Assembly (NCBI GenBank): GCA_963781285.1 | Contig: CAWAFI010000020.1 | Span: 87,884 to 151,883, forward strand | From: CAIWHR01 sp963781285 | Lineage (GTDB): Bacteria; Pseudomonadota; Gammaproteobacteria; Burkholderiales; Casimicrobiaceae | DNA: 64,000 nt | Direction: 5' to 3' | In this document: piece after piece, positions 56,121-64,000 of the stretch | Position numbering within the stretch: the stretch's first letter is position 1 | Layout of the letters: each line of letters begins with the position of its first letter | The notes under the pieces: model-generated | The model's input: the letters and a program-made list of their open reading frames with translations, nothing else | Database searches by the model: none | Told to the model about the DNA's origin: nothing | Position numbers and translations under genes: made by a program

Positions 56121-56920
56121 GTGCGCGCGCCGTCGGCATCGAGGCGCAACACCTGCGCGTCACCTACCGCGGATTCGTCGCCGTCGCCGATACGTCGTTG
56201 CGCGTCGACGCGGGCGACAGCTTCGGCATCGTCGGTGAATCGGGCTCGGGGAAGTCGACCGTGCTGCGCGCCATCTGCGGGCTTGCGCCGGTCGCGTCCG
56301 GAACGGTGCAGCTGGTGGCAAAATCCGCCGACGAGGGGATCGGTACGAGCGGCTCGCGCGTGCCGCTGCCGTTGCCGGGTACGAAGCCGTTTCGCCGGCT
56401 CGTGCAGATGGTGTTTCAGGATCCGTACGGGTCGCTGCATCCGCGCCAGACGGTCGACCGGATCCTCGCCGAGCCGCTGGCGATTCACGATATCCACGAT
56501 GCCGAGACCCGAATCGAACGGGCGCTCGACGAAGTCGGACTCGGCACCGGTTTCCGCTTTCGCTACCCGCACCAGCTCTCCGGCGGTCAGCGCCAGCGCG
56601 TTGCCGTCGCCCGTGCGCTGATTCTCGAGCCGCAGATCCTGCTGCTGGACGAACCGACGTCATCGCTCGATGCGTCGGTGCAGGCCGAGGTGCTGAACCT
56701 GCTGGAAGAATTGCGCAGGCGCCGCGGCCTAACCTTTATCATGGTGAGCCATGACCTTGCGGTGGTCACCCACATGTGCGAACGGCTGATGGTCATGCAG
56801 CGGGGCGAGACGGTCGAGCTCGTTTCGTCCGCCGACCTTGCGGCGAACCAGGTGACCCACGAATACACGCGCAGCCTGATGGAGGCCGCAATCGGCTTTC
56901 GTCGTGCGCGTGCCGCGTGA
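56117..56920 (+). CDS. Peptide ABC transporter ATPase (DppF type)
   Basis: 267 residues from a GTG overlapping the previous stop. Walker A GIVGESGSGKSTVLRAICGL, Q-loop VQMVFQDPYGSLHPRQTVDR, signature HQLSGGQRQRVAVARALILE, Walker B ILLLDEPTSSLDASVQAEVL and MVSHDLAVVTHMCERLMVMQ are complete. A 15-20-residue insertion of Gly/Pro/Ser lies before the Q-loop. It pairs with the preceding ATPase as a heterodimer. Confidence 0.92.
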   Translation: MSARAVGIEAQHLRVTYRGFVAVADTSLRVDAGDSFGIVGESGSGKSTVLRAICGLAPVASGTVQLVAKSADEGIGTSGSRVPLPLPGTKPFRRLVQMVFQDPYGSLHPRQTVDRILAEPLAIHDIHDAETRIERALDEVGLGTGFRFRYPHQLSGGQRQRVAVARALILEPQILLLDEPTSSLDASVQAEVLNLLEELRRRRGLTFIMVSHDLAVVTHMCERLMVMQRGETVELVSSADLAANQVTHEYTRSLMEAAIGFRRARAA

Positions 56921-56970
56921 ATGCGGTTTGCGCGGCCGAATCGTTGTCCGAACGTTTCCGACGAGCACCG

Positions 56971-57938
56971 ATGATCCGCTGGGAAGCCCACGCCTGCCTG
57001 CCGCTGCACCCGCAAGCGGACTTTGCGCCGATAGACCGGATCCACGCGGCCGGAGTCAACTACGTATCGATCAATATCGGGATGGACATGAACCCGCTTT
57101 CGCAGGTGATGTCCGTGATCGGCGGATTCCGCGCGACGATCGCCGCGCACCCCGACCGTTATGTCCTGGCTTCGAGCGTCGACGACATCGAGCGCGCGGC
57201 GGCGGACGGGATACTCGCTGTCGGGTTCGACCTCGAAGGTGCGATGCCGTTGCTGGAACAATCGGCGATGGTGGCGCTCTACCGCGATCTCGGCGTGCGC
57301 CAGATGCATTTTGCGTACAACCGCAACAACAGCGTGGCGGATGGCTGCCACGACGACGAGCGCGGGCTCACGGCACTCGGCCGGCGCATGGTCGCAGGCC
57401 GTCAACGAGGCGGGCGTGCTCATGGATTGCTCGCACACGGGTCGACGCTGCAGCCTCGAAATCATCGCCACCTCGGCCAAACCGGTGATCTTCAGCCATT
57501 CCAATCCGCTGGCATTGGTCGAGCACGGGCGCAACGTCACCGACGAGCAGATACGCGCGTGCGCGGCATCGGGTGGCGTGGTCTGCGTGTCGGGTGTCTC
57601 GGGCTTTCTCGGAACCCCGACGCCTACCGCGGACGACGTCGCCCGGCACGCCGCCTACGTGGCACAGCTCGTGGGCGTCGAACACGCCGGCATCGGGTTG
57701 GACATCAGCTTCCACCAGGACGGGCTCGACGACACTCCAACAGGGAATTTCGACGTGACCTATTGGTGGCCCAAGAGCGCCGGTTACGACCGTCCTATTT
57801 CGCGAGATGACCTACACGCCGGTGGAAACGTGGCAGGTGCTCGCGTTGGCGTTACAACGAACGGGCATGAACGACGACGAGGCGGCGCTGGTCATGGGTG
57901 GCAACATGCTGAGGGTGGCGCGCCAGGTCTGGCGATAG
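56971..57938 (+). CDS. M19 (renal dipeptidase-like) dipeptidase, two frame breaks
   Basis: About 320 residues. WEAHACLPLHPQADFAPIDR stands where the family has H-x-D; here the Asp is Cys. LAVGFDLEGAMPLLEQ holds the bridging Glu, VLMDCSHTGRRCSLEI the first late His and VIFSHSNPLAL the second. LGVRQMHFAYNRNNSVADGC and HDDERGLTALGRRMV are strongly conserved. One extra base at about 57394 (GTC-G-CAG) and one at about 57806 (CGA-G-ATG) break the frame; the corrected stop is TAG at 57936. It ends the peptide ABC operon, 50 bases after the last ATPase, and probably cleaves imported dipeptides. Confidence 0.82.
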
Positions 57939-58082
57939 CGCCATCGGGCGACAGCCCGTTCCGGGCCGAATCCAAAGCGGGTCGCGTCAGCTGTCGTAGC
58001 CGCGATTTGATCTATGCCGTTATCTCTCGTTGGTCCATAATTCGCAAATGCCGACACCGGCAATACTTACGAGGGGACGCCA

Positions 58083-58394
58083 TTGGCTTCGTCTTCGGAG
58101 CACTTGAGACGAAGGCTGCAGCCATTTAACCTGCAGGTGCCGGCTACGGCTAAGTGGGCGGCAAGCCTTCCGCTGGAGGTCCAGCCACAGGCACTTCTTG
58201 AAGCGTTTCCGAGAATTGCGAACGCCCTCGCTCGTCGGTGGCAGGACGACATTGGTCTGCGGCTGTACTTGGACGACCTCTTGATCGACCGACGCGGGGG
58301 CCGTCGCGGATTCCCGCCACAAGTTCATCAGGAACTCCTGATTCTTCGCGAGTACTGCGAAGGTCGGTACCCCGGGGGATCATCGTCGGCTTAA
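58083..58394 (+). CDS. Small conserved hypothetical protein
   Basis: 103 residues from a TTG start. LPLEVQPQALLEAFPRIANA, LARRWQDDIGLRLYLDDLLI and DRRGGRRGFPPQVHQELLIL form a helical, acidic-basic protein. I recall similar ~100-residue proteins with the D-R-R-G-G-R-R-G-F-P-P stretch in betaproteobacteria, function unknown. No neighbours suggest a role. The 144 bases between the dipeptidase and this gene are empty. Confidence 0.6.
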   Translation: MASSSEHLRRRLQPFNLQVPATAKWAASLPLEVQPQALLEAFPRIANALARRWQDDIGLRLYLDDLLIDRRGGRRGFPPQVHQELLILREYCEGRYPGGSSSA

Positions 58395-58506
58395 TGGCTG
58401 TGTATCTCATTTCGCCGGGGCGACGTACTCACTGCAGATTCCGAATAGGGTACCGCGCGACCGAACTCTCCGGTTCGCGCGGTTGAAGCACCTAATGGCG
58501 AGCGAC

Positions 58507-58761
58507 CTATCGCGGATCCTCGCGTATCCAAATGCCATCCGCGATCGGATCGATGCTCGCACGGCTGATCCCGATATCCCGCAGCTCGCGATCGCTCATC
58601 CCGGCGAGCACGTCGCGATCATCGGCGGCGCGCTTGCGGTTGGCGAGCCACACGTCGAGCCGTTTGCCGAGCATGCGCAGCGTGACTGCGCTGGCGTGAA
58701 GGGTATCGCCGATCCCGACCAGCAGCGCGGCAAATGGGTGCCGGGCAACGTACGTGGTCAT
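58507..58761 (-). CDS. DUF1127 domain protein
   Basis: 84 residues from the ATG at 58761. The C-terminal ~40 residues, VLAGMSDRELRDIGISRASI and then DPIADG, are the DUF1127 motif. The N-terminal half is basic with a weakly hydrophobic stretch (HPFAALLVGIGDTLHASAV). Small DUF1127 proteins in some alpha- and betaproteobacteria affect RNA turnover and phosphate response; nothing here allows a specific role. About 100 bases downstream of a small membrane protein on the same strand. Confidence 0.8.
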   Translation of the reverse strand: MTTYVARHPFAALLVGIGDTLHASAVTLRMLGKRLDVWLANRKRAADDRDVLAGMSDRELRDIGISRASIDPIADGIWIREDPR

Positions 58762-58854
58762 ACGCAACTCCTCTCGTTCGTCCCCGATTGGTTCGGGGAA
58801 GGTTCAATGGGCCGCACGACCCCGCTGACCGGAGACGTACGTCGCCGTGGGCGG

Positions 58855-59145
58855 TCAGGCGTCGGGGCCTGCTTTCGCCCGCGCTTGGCGCTCGCGTTGC
58901 CGTTGCTCCTCGCGCTCGATCCGCGCGAGCTCGGTCTTGCGATCGGCCACGACGCTGATTGAGGGCAGGCGATAGACCGGCCCCCCGGACGCGACCTCGC
59001 CGGTGTACATGCCGCGGTCTACGTTCCGATCGCCGTCCTCTACCATCCAGACCAGTGTCGTTGCCGGGGCGACGACGGCCAGCAGCGCGATCACTACCCA
59101 GGCCAGCGATGGGCGGCGGGTGTTCGGATTCGATTTCCGGTTCAT
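58855..59145 (-). CDS. Small single-pass membrane protein, hypothetical
   Basis: 96 residues from the ATG at 59145 (an ATG at 59157 is also possible). One hydrophobic helix (SLAWVVIALLAVVAPATTLV, about residues 13-35) is followed by a periplasmic-looking part with VYRLPSISVV and a charged C-terminal helix rich in Arg, Glu and Gln. I do not recognise a family. It is divergent from the LysR gene, across the operator-like repeats. Confidence 0.6.
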   Translation of the reverse strand: MNRKSNPNTRRPSLAWVVIALLAVVAPATTLVWMVEDGDRNVDRGMYTGEVASGGPVYRLPSISVVADRKTELARIEREEQRQRERQARAKAGPDA

Positions 59146-59173
59146 GGTGTTCTCCATCGTTGTTCGGTACGCT

Positions 59174-59244
59174 GGTAAGATTAATGATCCAAGCTTGTCC
59201 TGGGAATCGATTTATTTGGACCACTATGGTAAGATTTGCTTACC
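59174..59244. promoter_or_regulatory. LysR-type operator region: GGTAAG repeats
   Basis: GGTAAG-ATTTG-CTTACC (59228-59244) is a perfect inverted repeat ending three bases before the LysR start at 59248. A second GGTAAGATT copy lies at 59174-59182 in the same orientation, 54 bases away. This spacing and the AT-rich DNA are what a LysR protein needs to regulate itself and the divergent gene. The LysR ribosome-binding site would be covered too. Confidence 0.55.
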
Positions 59245-59247
59245 AAT

Positions 59248-60174
59248 ATGAGCCGGCTGCCTCTAAACACGCTCACCGCCTTCCGTGCCGTCGCGGAGGT
59301 GCAAAACCTGCGCGCCGCGGCGGAAGCTCTGCACCTAACGCACAGCGCCGTGAGCCAACAGATAGGGGTGCTGGAGGAACAACTCGGCTTCGACGTGTTC
59401 GATCGACGCGGGCGGCGTGTCGTGCTCAATGCCGCCGGCCAGGCGTTGCTGCGCAGCGTCCAGGCCGCGCTCGCGCAGCTCGACGAGGGCGTGCAGGCGG
59501 CCGCAGCGGCGGCCTCCGGCGAGGCGCAGCGCCTGCGGGTGACGGTGTTGCCGTCGTTCGCGCAACGGTGGTTGTTGCCGCGCATCGTGCGCTGGCGCGA
59601 CCGGCATCCGACGCTTGCGCTCGAAATCGATGCGTCCGTCCGCGCGGTCGACTTGCAGCGCGAGGGTTTTCATACCGCCATACGTCAGGGGGTCGGCCCG
59701 TGGCCCGGCCTAACGTCGGAGCGGCTGTTCGACATGCCGCCGATCATCGTCGTCGGTTCGCCGGCCGCGGCGCGGCGGCTGCTCGGTGCGCAACCGGAGG
59801 CGCTCGCGCGCGAGCCGTTGCTGGGTGACGCCGACTTGTGGAAGGCATGGTTCGCGGCCGCGGGCCTGCGCAGCAACGTCACGACGGTCGCCGTGTTCAA
59901 CGACGCCGGCTTGATGCTGCAGGCGGCCGAGCTGAGCCTGGGGCTCGCGCTATGCCGGGAGATTCTCGCGGCCGATGCGCTGCGCGACGGGCAACTGGTC
60001 CAGCTCTCTCCGATCTCGATCATCCACCCGGAAGCGCAGCCCTATCATCTCGTGTATCCGCCGAGCTTGAGCGACTGGCCGCCGCTCGAGTCGTTCCGCC
60101 AATGGCTGCGCGACGAGCTGGACCGTTCGTACAAGGCGCTGCGCGCGCGGTCGGTCAAGCGTCGCGGGAAATAG
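59248..60174 (+). CDS. LysR family transcriptional regulator (GcvA-like)
   Basis: 308 residues from the ATG at 59248. MSRLPLNTLTAFRAVAEVQN, LTHSAVSQQIGVLEEQLGFD and VFDRRGRRVVLNAAGQALL form the winged helix of LysR proteins, closest to the GcvA type, which also begins with P-L-N-x-L-x-A-F. The effector domain reads LRVTVLPSFAQRWLLPRIVR, as in GcvA. Effector unknown; the target is probably the divergent small membrane protein gene or itself. The 364 bases after it, 60175-60538, show no convincing gene. Confidence 0.9.
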   Translation: MSRLPLNTLTAFRAVAEVQNLRAAAEALHLTHSAVSQQIGVLEEQLGFDVFDRRGRRVVLNAAGQALLRSVQAALAQLDEGVQAAAAAASGEAQRLRVTVLPSFAQRWLLPRIVRWRDRHPTLALEIDASVRAVDLQREGFHTAIRQGVGPWPGLTSERLFDMPPIIVVGSPAAARRLLGAQPEALAREPLLGDADLWKAWFAAAGLRSNVTTVAVFNDAGLMLQAAELSLGLALCREILAADALRDGQLVQLSPISIIHPEAQPYHLVYPPSLSDWPPLESFRQWLRDELDRSYKALRARSVKRRGK

Positions 60175-60538
60175 CACGTCGGCTCCGAATCGGCAAGCGT
60201 CGCCGCGAGCTAGCGGTTTCAACCACCGCTACTACGGTCATAACCAGCAGAAGCAACGGGAAGTAAAGGCCAAGTACTCCGAACTTGCCGAGTCCGTCCC
60301 GGTTGACCGGATTCGCCTGTAGTCCGCCACGATTCCGGTGACAATAGCCAGGACTCGCAACCAAACGTCTGAAGCACGCAGCGTCGCCCGGGCGACGAAA
60401 CCTGTCACCTGTGGTTTGCGTGCCGCCAAAGTGATCGAACTTGAATGATCGCGCACATGCCGCGGGCCCAACGGCGAACGGCGCGGATTCGCCTGCAGCG
60501 ACAACGCCGCTGTGGTGGTTTCGGCAGCGAGCTGCGGA

Positions 60539-60784
60539 TTACCTCGTCGGTTTTGGCTTTCGACCGGGGGCTGCAGGTGGGACATAACCTGACACCCGAC
60601 ACTGCCACGCGTCAATCCTCTTGCCGTTTTCGAAGCGGGTGAAATTGCACATAATGACTGCTCTCGTAGCTGCCAGGTCGACAAGCTGCCGGCGCACCGT
60701 CGCAAGCGGCATGCCCATCTCCTTGGCAATCTCGAAATCGAGCCGCTGACCGTATTTCTTCAAGCACTGCAGGATTTCGACCAC
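60539..60784 (-). CDS. Small winged-helix DNA-binding protein
   Basis: 81 residues. MVEILQCLKKYGQRLDFEIA and KEMGMPLATVRRQLVDLAAT look like a winged helix with a recognition helix at 27-40. The C-terminal IDAWQCRVSGYVPPAAPGRK is Pro- and basic-rich. I recall similar short FaeA/HTH-like proteins in Burkholderiales genomes, often in accessory DNA. Function not assigned. The 397 bases between it and the beta-propeller gene (60785-61181) hold no clear gene. Confidence 0.55.
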   Translation of the reverse strand: MVEILQCLKKYGQRLDFEIAKEMGMPLATVRRQLVDLAATRAVIMCNFTRFENGKRIDAWQCRVSGYVPPAAPGRKPKPTR

Positions 60785-61181
60785 GGCCTATATCCTTGAA
60801 AAAGGCCGATAGTCTAACAGCGCCCAGACGGTGTCGGTTCCTTGTTCGCTTTCCGACCAGAATTGCGCGGTATTCCCAAGAGCTTTGATGACGAGCGATC
60901 AACTTGGCGCAATTTGCGCTTGCTCCTGGCTCCGCCGTCGGTCACTTGACCCGCACAGGCCGACCCGCTCCGGACACTCACTCTGTCTTACAGCGGACAC
61001 TCACGGGTTGCGGCGACGGAGCGCCGCAACTTTCATCAGCAACCCGAGTACGAGCCGGCGACCCTGGCGCGTCGACCCCTAATACGCGGCTCGGTGCGCC
61101 CTCGGTGGGGTTGAACTTCCTCCTTGCGGAAAATGGCAGCCTCCCGCCTGGTAGGCGATCCGGTGTGAAAACGCGGATTGA

Positions 61182-62371
61182 TTACTGTACTCTTCCCCGC
61201 ATCGATGCCGGATTGCCGGGCAGCGCAACGACAGTGCCCGTGTCCGCGACCGTATCGCCGTCGACCCGAAGCACCGAGATGTTTCGGTCCACGTAGTTTC
61301 CGACGTAGAGCCACTTGCCGTCCGGACTGAACACCGCGCCCTCGGGGATGCCGCCCACCGGGACCTCCCCTACCTTTTGCACCTTCTTACCGTCGAGTTT
61401 CAGGACCGCAACGCTGCCATTGCGCCTGTAGAACCAACTGTTCTTCGGGCCATCCGATCCACCCAACATGATGGGTACGGCAATTCGCCCGGTCGGGCTC
61501 ACCGCGAAACCTTCAGGTCCATCGCCTACGACGACCTTGTCGATCACCCGGGGCGGGTTTGCCTCAATGTCGACGACCGTGACCGTGTCGACATTGCCAT
61601 CCGAGCGCCCGGCGTTGCCATTGTCCCCTGTCAGCGCCAGTTTGCCATCCGGCGAGACGCCGAGGTTGTAGGGCCACAGACCCACCGACACGTCGCGCTT
61701 GTTGTAGGTCACCTTTTGGCCGTCCACGTCGAGGAATGCCACTTTGTGGCCTGGAAACTTCCCTGCGAGCGCACGCTTGCCATCGGGCGTAAACACGACA
61801 GCTGCAACCATTTCGCCCATCGGTACGGTATCGATCAACTTTACCTGCTTGCCCTGGATCGACAACACGCTAATCGAGTTGTCGGCACGATTCGCGACGA
61901 GCGCGAGATCACCGGCGCGATTGATTGAAAGCCCCGACGGCTGTTTGCCGATCGCGACCGTGTCGATCAGTGCGGGCGGGGTGCGGGTAAGGTCGATCAC
62001 GTAGAGCTTGTTGTCGGGCACGAACTTCCAGTTGGCGCCATCCGGCACCCAGTCCAGCGAGTTCGCCACGATCGCGAGCGTGCCGTCGGGAGTGATGGCG
62101 AGGTTCGTGGGCGGCCCGACCACCGAGTTCATCAGCGGCAGGCTGGTCACGATCCGTGGCCTGGCAGGATCGGTGCCAATGTCGATGATCACGATCGAGT
62201 CTTTGCCGGGAGGAAGAACTGCAGACTTCCGTCGTCGGCGAACATCACCTTGTTGTCGACCCCGACGAGCATGAATTCCGGCTTGCCGGAAGGCGTCGGC
62301 GCTGTGGTGGCGCAGGCTGAAAGGACTGCCGCCATCGCGATCGCGGAAAGCCGCGCTGCGCAACTCATCAT
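61182..62371 (-). CDS. Lipoprotein beta-propeller (YVTN/YncE-like), one frame break
   Basis: About 396 residues. The start MMSCAARLSAIAMAAVLSAC at 62371, after an AGGAGG box, is a lipoprotein signal with lipobox LSAC. Then one base seems missing near 62212 (FF-PPGKDSIVIIDI), where the frame changes. The rest is a seven-bladed propeller with repeated units such as NLAITPDGTLAIVANS, PSGLSINRAGDLALVANRAD, VVFTPDGKRALAGKFPG and GAVFSPDGKWLYVGNYVD. Surface lipoprotein of unknown ligand. The 383 bases upstream (62372-62754) hold nothing clear. Confidence 0.8.
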
Positions 62372-62754
62372 GGTTGTCCTCCTGTAGGTGGAAGATGTGG
62401 CGTCGCTGGCTGCGGCGCACGCGAATAACTTTACCCGGACCTGTCGGGGTTTAGCCCGCGGAATCCTTGATCCAGGGCAATCTCGCGGTGTTTCGCCCGC
62501 GCTGATGGGCGCTGACCCGCGAGCGATGTGCAACGGGAGCATGGGGGGCGGGTCTTGCGTGACGGCGTGTATGTCCCCGGTGGCCGTACGCAGGCGATCA
62601 CCGACTGGCGCAGTCCCGACCCGGTGCGGCCAAAGAGTATTTTGGAAAGCAATGGGATCGACGCCCCCATCCGCAACGGCATCAATGTGCCAAGTGGAAG
62701 TGTCATCAACCACTTGAACCGGGGGGCGTTCGCCGGAGAAGAACTCCAGCACAG

Positions 62755-64000
62755 TCAATGCTCGCTCGCCGAAGCCGCCTGCTGCGCCGTCCATGCCGCC
62801 ACGATTTCGCGGTTCTCGGGGACATTGGTCAGGAAGCAGCGGCGCAGCGAGGCATCGGTGATGCTCGATGCACGGGCCTGCAGTTCGCTATGGCCGATGG
62901 CCAGCACCTCGGCGGCGCGCAGGTCGCCGGCGCAGATCAGCACCTGGTGGCAACTCCAGGAGGATCTGTTCCGAGAGGCCGTGCCCACCAGCGTGCCGCC
63001 AGCGGCCAAGTGGTTCAGCAGGCCCTTCAACAGCAGCAAGGCGCCCGCCACGTCGCCTTGTGCCAGCGCCACACGCGCCAAGCCGGCCACCGCGTCGTAC
63101 TTATAGAGGTGGTCGATAGACAGCGCCACGGCGTGAGAGCGCGCGAACGCCGTCTGCGCTGCTGCGTGGCGCTCCAGGGCCAACTCTGCATCGCCCAGCT
63201 GCAGGAGAACGAAGCACTCGATCTCCCGGTTCTGCGCGGCCACAGCGATCTCCAGCGCCGACTGCGCGTGCGCCTGCGCCAACGCGGCATTGCCCTCCCA
63301 TAGTTCGAGCACGGAGAATTCGGCCAGTGCGTTCGACTCCGCGGCGCGGTCGCCGACGGCGCGCAGCAGTTGCAAGCCCTCTTCCAAGTAGCGCCGGGCT
63401 TCCACCCTTCATCGCAGCAGCGAAGCGTCGTACCGATATTGCAGAGCTTTTGGCCTCGTCACGTCGGTTGCCAAGCTCCCGCTCGATGAGCACACTCCGC
63501 CGCTCCGCGTCGAGACCCAACATCAGATCGTCCTGCAGCGATGCGATGACAGCCAGCGCGTTGAGGAATCGGCCTTCGACGATGCGCAGCCCCTGCGCTC
63601 GGGCAGCATCTATCCCGTCTAGCGCCAGGGTCTTGCCTGCCGCCGCGTCGCCGAGCATGCCCAGCGCTATGGCTAGGCGCGCTTGCACGCGCCGGGTCGT
63701 CCTCGCGGACTTCGTCGGCGCCGAACGCCGCCAGCACACTGTCGCCGGCATATTTGAGCACCTTGCCACCGTGCTGCTCAACGATGGCGGCGAACCGCGC
63801 GAGTGCGCCGTCCATCACCGCGCTGGTCGCCTCGGGGTCGAGGTGCTGGCTCAGCGTTGTCGAGCCGACGATGTCGAGGAACAGAATGGTGACTTGCTTG
63901 AGCGTTTGCGCTGGGGGTTCGTCTGCGGGCACTGCCGCCAGCGAGGCGAGCCTGGCGCGCAAGGGGGCGAGCGCCGCATCGACGATCGCATCGCCGAGCA
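62755..64000 (-). pseudogene. Cyclase-TPR regulator with large internal deletion and frame breaks, start beyond window
   Basis: From the right edge leftward the cyclase domain begins: QVTILFLDIVGSTTLSQHLD (metal Asp) and GGKVLKYAGDSVLAAFGADE (second Asp), ending at REDDPARA near 63690. It then switches frame and jumps into TPR sequence: QARLAIALGMLGDAAAGKTL, FLNALAVIASLQDDL, then LEEGLQLLRAVGDRAAESNA. Family members have the rest of the cyclase domain, an AAA ATPase and several TPRs between these parts, well over 1.5 kb. Further frame changes occur near 63440 and 63410, and one in-frame stop results. The C-terminal ~200 residues, to a stop at 62755, are in one frame. Missing core suggests no activity. 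Confidence 0.75.

Noticed and set aside
60155..60364. Minus-strand small frame with a hydrophobic stretch after the LysR gene
   Set aside because: No ribosome-binding site, Arg-rich ends, partial overlap with the LysR 3' end, and no family likeness; kept as unassigned intergenic DNA.
1..64000. rRNA, tRNA, CRISPR, prophage and transposase genes
   Set aside because: Looked for by eye on both strands; none found. Small RNAs cannot be excluded without a covariance-model search.

Overview
The window is high-GC DNA that looks like a betaproteobacterium, most likely Burkholderiales or a close relative. This is inferred from the full isc gene order behind iscR and cysE, the divergent alr/lplT pair, the tsaB-rimI-udg run, and the large share of ABC and TRAP transport genes. 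No rRNA, tRNA, CRISPR array, insertion sequence or prophage was recognised.

Layout. 0-6.9 kb: the 5' part of alr, lplT, a lemA/TPM-domain operon, and tsaB-rimI-udg. 7-15 kb: rlmD facing the complete iron-sulfur assembly operon (iscR-iscS-iscU-iscA-hscB-hscA-fdx-iscX, minus strand), with a sigma70-type promoter overlapped by an IscR-type site, and cysE upstream. 15-26 kb: a TRAP transporter (dctPQM), a DUF3667 membrane protein, trmJ, suhB, a secreted subtilase, an AI-2E-type permease, phnX and a MarR regulator. 26-28 kb: a beta-propeller protein with a suspicious TonB-receptor-like leader, and a DUF433/DUF5615 toxin-antitoxin pair. 28-37.5 kb: a compact operon for aromatic acyl-CoA metabolism. 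It holds three subunits of a 4-hydroxybenzoyl-CoA-reductase-like enzyme, a single-chain GltD+PyrK (NfnB+NfnA-like) flavoprotein and a benzoate-CoA-ligase-like enzyme, behind a palindrome overlapping a -35 box. 37.5-51.4 kb: a signalling region with a pentameric ligand-gated channel homologue, a membrane protein with a TIR-like domain, a class III cyclase-TPR protein, an 11-unit Sel1 protein, a 1076-residue STAND-SARP regulator, a broken cyclase gene, a TPR-methyltransferase and an orphan Hcp. 51.5-58 kb: a dipeptide-type ABC operon ending in an M19 dipeptidase. 58-64 kb: small proteins, a LysR regulator, a lipoprotein beta-propeller and a badly damaged cyclase-TPR gene running off the right edge.

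How the genes may work together. The 28-37.5 kb block is the most coherent pathway unit. The ligase would make an aryl-CoA, the molybdenum/FAD/Fe-S reductase would act on it, and the two-module flavoprotein could supply low-potential electrons. The dpp-type operon imports peptides for its own dipeptidase.

A caution governs much of the window. About 7.5-10.4 kb and 28.6-36.5 kb carry many single-base frame changes, nearly all explained as +1 insertions, in otherwise well conserved proteins. Three further places (near 26.9, 48.75-48.89 and 63.7 kb) look like deletion or inversion joints. I think many are sequencing or assembly errors, but this cannot be proved from the sequence alone. Affected genes are given as one entry spanning the whole gene, with the breaks stated.
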